Of a stretch of DNA of 7,808 bases, positions 5,994-7,808 are shown in pieces. The notes below the pieces were generated by a model that was not told the origin of the DNA, made no database searches, and saw only the letters and a list, made by a program, of their open reading frames with translations. Position 1 is the first letter of the stretch; every line of letters begins with the position of its first letter. This DNA comes from Streptosporangiaceae bacterium (GTDB lineage: Bacteria > Actinomycetota > Actinomycetes > Streptosporangiales > Streptosporangiaceae): the NCBI GenBank assembly GCA_030041195.1, contig JASHOI010000021.1, positions 1 to 7,808 of the forward strand. The letters are read 5' to 3'. Position numbers and translations under genes: made by a program.

Positions 5994-7493
5994 TTACGGC
6001 CCGTTTTCTTCCGAGTTGAGGGTACGAGACAGCAGCACCTCGGCAGTGGGCGAGAGCGCGCGCCGGCGTTTTCCGGTGAGATCGCCGGCCGCCGGCTCGG
6101 CCATCAGCGCGGACACCGCGGCCGCACAGTAGAACCCCTGGCACCGGCCGCTGCGCGCCCGGGTCCGGCGCCGCAGCCCGTCCAGGTCGGCGGGCGGCAC
6201 GGTGCTCGCGAGCGCGTCGCGGATCTCGCCCCGGGTGACCCGCTCGCAGTAGCAGACGATCCGCCCGTACTCGGGGTCGGCCGAGATCAGCCCGGCGTCC
6301 TGGTAAGGCCGCGTGCCCGCCTCGCCGATGTAGGGCATCACCGGCGGGGCCACGGCGCCGTTGCGCTCGCGCAGCGGCAGCCCGGCGTCTCCCATCAGCG
6401 CGACCACGTGCTCCGCGATGCCGAGCGACGCGGAAAGCCCGGTCGACCTGATGCCGGCCGCGCAGGCGTACCGCCGCGCCGCATCGACCCGGACCTGGTA
6501 GTCGCGGTGCTCGGTGGCGGCGCGCAGGCCCGCGTACGTTGCGGTGACCTCCTCGTCGAGGAGCCGGGGCAGAATCGTGCGGCCGGCCTCGGTGAGCGAG
6601 GCAAGCCCGTCGGCGGTCGTCGCGGTGTCGCCCCGGTCGTCGATGTCCTGCGCGGTGGGCCCGAGCAGCAGGTTGCCGTACACGGTCGGGGCCACCAGCA
6701 CTCCCTTGCTGTGCGCGGTCGGCACCGGGAGCAGGATCGATTTGAGCAGCGGCCGCGCCAGCTTGTCGAACACGATCAGCTCGCCGCGGCGGGGCCGGAT
6801 CGTGAACCCGCCGTCGCCGCCGAGCATCGCGTCGACCCGGTCGCTGTGCAGGCCGGCCGCGTTGACCACCCACCGGCCGAGCAGCACGCCGCGGGTCGTA
6901 AAGAGCAGGTGTTCCGCTCGCGCCCCCGGCCCGCCCGCGGCCTTCGCGCCGGTGACCCGGGCGCCGAGCATCAGCCGTACCCCCGCGCGCACCGCCTCGG
7001 TGGTGTACGCCAGCGGCGGGGTCCAGGGGCAGATCACGCTCTCGTCCGGGATTTCCAGCGCCGCCAGCGCACCCGGTCCCAGGTACGGCTCCCGGCGGTA
7101 GAGCTCGGCAGCGGGGACCGGGCGAACCCGGTCGTACCCGTTCTGCCTTGCCCGCTGCTCGATCACGGGCAGCTGGAGTTCCTGCTCGGCGGTCCACGCG
7201 ACCAGCAGCGCCCCGGTTCGCTCGACCGGGATCCGGGCCAGCGCGGCGTAGTCCGTGAGCAGCGCGCTGCCGCGGCGCAGCAGCCGGCTCTCCAGGCTGC
7301 CCGGCACCGCGTCGAACCCGGTGTGCAGGATCGCGGTGTTCGCCTTCGTGGTCCCGGTGCCGACGTCGTTGGCCGCGTCGGCCAGGACCACGCTGAGCTG
7401 GTACCGCGACAGTTCCCTGGCGATCGCGGCGCCGACCACCCCGGCCCCGATCACGACCACGTCGGCGGCCTCGCCGCCGGGGCCGGCGGTCAC
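5994..7493 (-). CDS. GlpA-like FAD-dependent dehydrogenase with C-terminal [2Fe-2S] domain
   Basis: A 499-aa member of the DAO/glycerol-3-phosphate dehydrogenase family. The N-terminus carries the FAD-binding motif VVVIGAGVVGAAIARELSR (12-30) with Asp39 at the end of the second strand, then TTKANTAILHTGF (48-60), typical of GlpA-type enzymes. NAAGLHSD (211-218) is the second conserved FAD-site segment, and TYAGLRA (319-325) lies in the C-terminal part of the catalytic domain. Residues 414-456 contain CYC and CQGFYC (Cys414, 416, 451, 456), the four-cysteine pattern of BFD-like [2Fe-2S] domains found at the end of anaerobic-type GlpA. The expected reaction is oxidation of glycerol-3-phosphate or a related polyol phosphate, passing electrons through the cluster. 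The GTG at 7493 overlaps the kinase stop (GTGA), so translation is coupled; no separate strong ribosome site is visible. The usual partners GlpB and GlpC are not in the window; an aminotransferase follows instead. The exact substrate is uncertain. Confidence 0.88.
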   Translation of the reverse strand: MTAGPGGEAADVVVIGAGVVGAAIARELSRYQLSVVLADAANDVGTGTTKANTAILHTGFDAVPGSLESRLLRRGSALLTDYAALARIPVERTGALLVAWTAEQELQLPVIEQRARQNGYDRVRPVPAAELYRREPYLGPGALAALEIPDESVICPWTPPLAYTTEAVRAGVRLMLGARVTGAKAAGGPGARAEHLLFTTRGVLLGRWVVNAAGLHSDRVDAMLGGDGGFTIRPRRGELIVFDKLARPLLKSILLPVPTAHSKGVLVAPTVYGNLLLGPTAQDIDDRGDTATTADGLASLTEAGRTILPRLLDEEVTATYAGLRAATEHRDYQVRVDAARRYACAAGIRSTGLSASLGIAEHVVALMGDAGLPLRERNGAVAPPVMPYIGEAGTRPYQDAGLISADPEYGRIVCYCERVTRGEIRDALASTVPPADLDGLRRRTRARSGRCQGFYCAAAVSALMAEPAAGDLTGKRRRALSPTAEVLLSRTLNSEENGP

Positions 7494-7808
7494 CGGGACG
7501 CCGCCAGCACCGCCCGCAGCCCGGCGCCGAACGCCGCCAGCCGCTCGGCCGCCTCGGCCGCGCCGATCCGCGGCTCGATCACGGTTTCAGCTTCCGCCGG
7601 GCCGACCGCCTCGGCCACGCTGGACGCCTCCCCGGCGCCCAGCCGGGCCAGCGCCGCCACCCCGAGCGCGGTCGCATCCGGCACCTCGAACACCTCGACC
7701 GGCAGCTGCAGCAGGTCCGCCTGCGCCTGCAGCAGCATCCGCGACCGGGTCAGCCCGCCGTCCACCCGCAGCGCGGTAAGCGGGCGGCCGAGATCGGCGG
7801 CCACGGTC
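7490..7808 (-). CDS. FGGY-family carbohydrate/polyol kinase, C-terminal part (partial)
   Basis: Only the last 105 codons are in the window; the 5' part lies beyond the right edge. The reading frame is open to the edge. The visible part is the end of the second FGGY kinase domain: LTALRVDGGLTRSRMLLQ (with the conserved VDGG adenosine-binding loop), QADLLQLPVEV and DATALGVAALARLGAG, which in glycerol kinase-like enzymes correspond to the nucleotide-site helices. Members phosphorylate glycerol, erythritol, xylulose and related sugars with ATP; the C-terminus alone does not fix the substrate. The TGA (7492-7490) overlaps the GTG of the FAD dehydrogenase by 4 bp. The kinase-dehydrogenase pair fits a GlpK/GlpA-like or EryA/EryB-like route. 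Confidence 0.87.
   Translation of the reverse strand, partial: TVAADLGRPLTALRVDGGLTRSRMLLQAQADLLQLPVEVFEVPDATALGVAALARLGAGEASSVAEAVGPAEAETVIEPRIGAAEAAERLAAFGAGLRAVLAASR

Noticed and set aside
4519..7197. Minus-strand open frame of 892 codons spanning the aminotransferase and dehydrogenase
   Set aside because: Arg/Ala/Gly-rich out-of-frame reading. The overlapping frames carry complete PLP and FAD enzyme motifs.

Overview
The window is GC-rich DNA (by eye about 70% or more in the coding parts) with GTG starts, strong GGAGG-type ribosome binding sites and the long spurious antisense open frames typical of high-GC actinobacteria. I cannot name a genus. All supported genes lie on the minus strand, so the loci read from right to left.

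Right part (about 4569-7808): a tight three-gene metabolic operon. In transcription order it has the C-terminal end of an FGGY-family sugar/polyol kinase (cut by the window edge), a GlpA-like FAD-dependent dehydrogenase with a C-terminal four-cysteine [2Fe-2S] (BFD-like) domain, and a class III PLP aminotransferase of the glutamate-1-semialdehyde aminomutase type. The first two genes overlap by 4 bp and the second and third are 21 bp apart. The order suggests phosphorylation of a polyol, oxidation of the phosphate to a keto compound, and possibly transamination of that product. The substrate is not known from the sequence.

Middle (about 3902-4568): a scar region. A short Phd/YefM-type antitoxin gene has lost its C-terminal, toxin-binding half. 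The last 20 or so codons of a RelE/ParE-like toxin follow in another frame, fused by an apparent deletion. Beyond it is about 420 bp without a credible gene. This stretch contains a possible structured element, an 11-bp direct repeat and the regulatory region of the next operon, including a perfect 7+2+7 palindrome.

Left part (1-3901): a cluster of three genes I do not recognise from any characterised family. Two are tandem paralogues (599 and 482 aa), each with two copies of a related beta-rich module (DD-x-G ... LE signature) separated by a helical segment. The longer paralogue has an extra N-terminal block of eleven-residue, proline-punctuated repeats encoded by 33-bp tandem DNA repeats. 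The third gene (at least 189 aa, running off the left edge) starts 3 bp after the second and is probably translationally coupled to it. No signal peptides or membrane helices are evident, so these look like cytoplasmic proteins, with the repeat block a candidate lipid-binding or assembly helix. This cluster is the best candidate for an undescribed system in the window.
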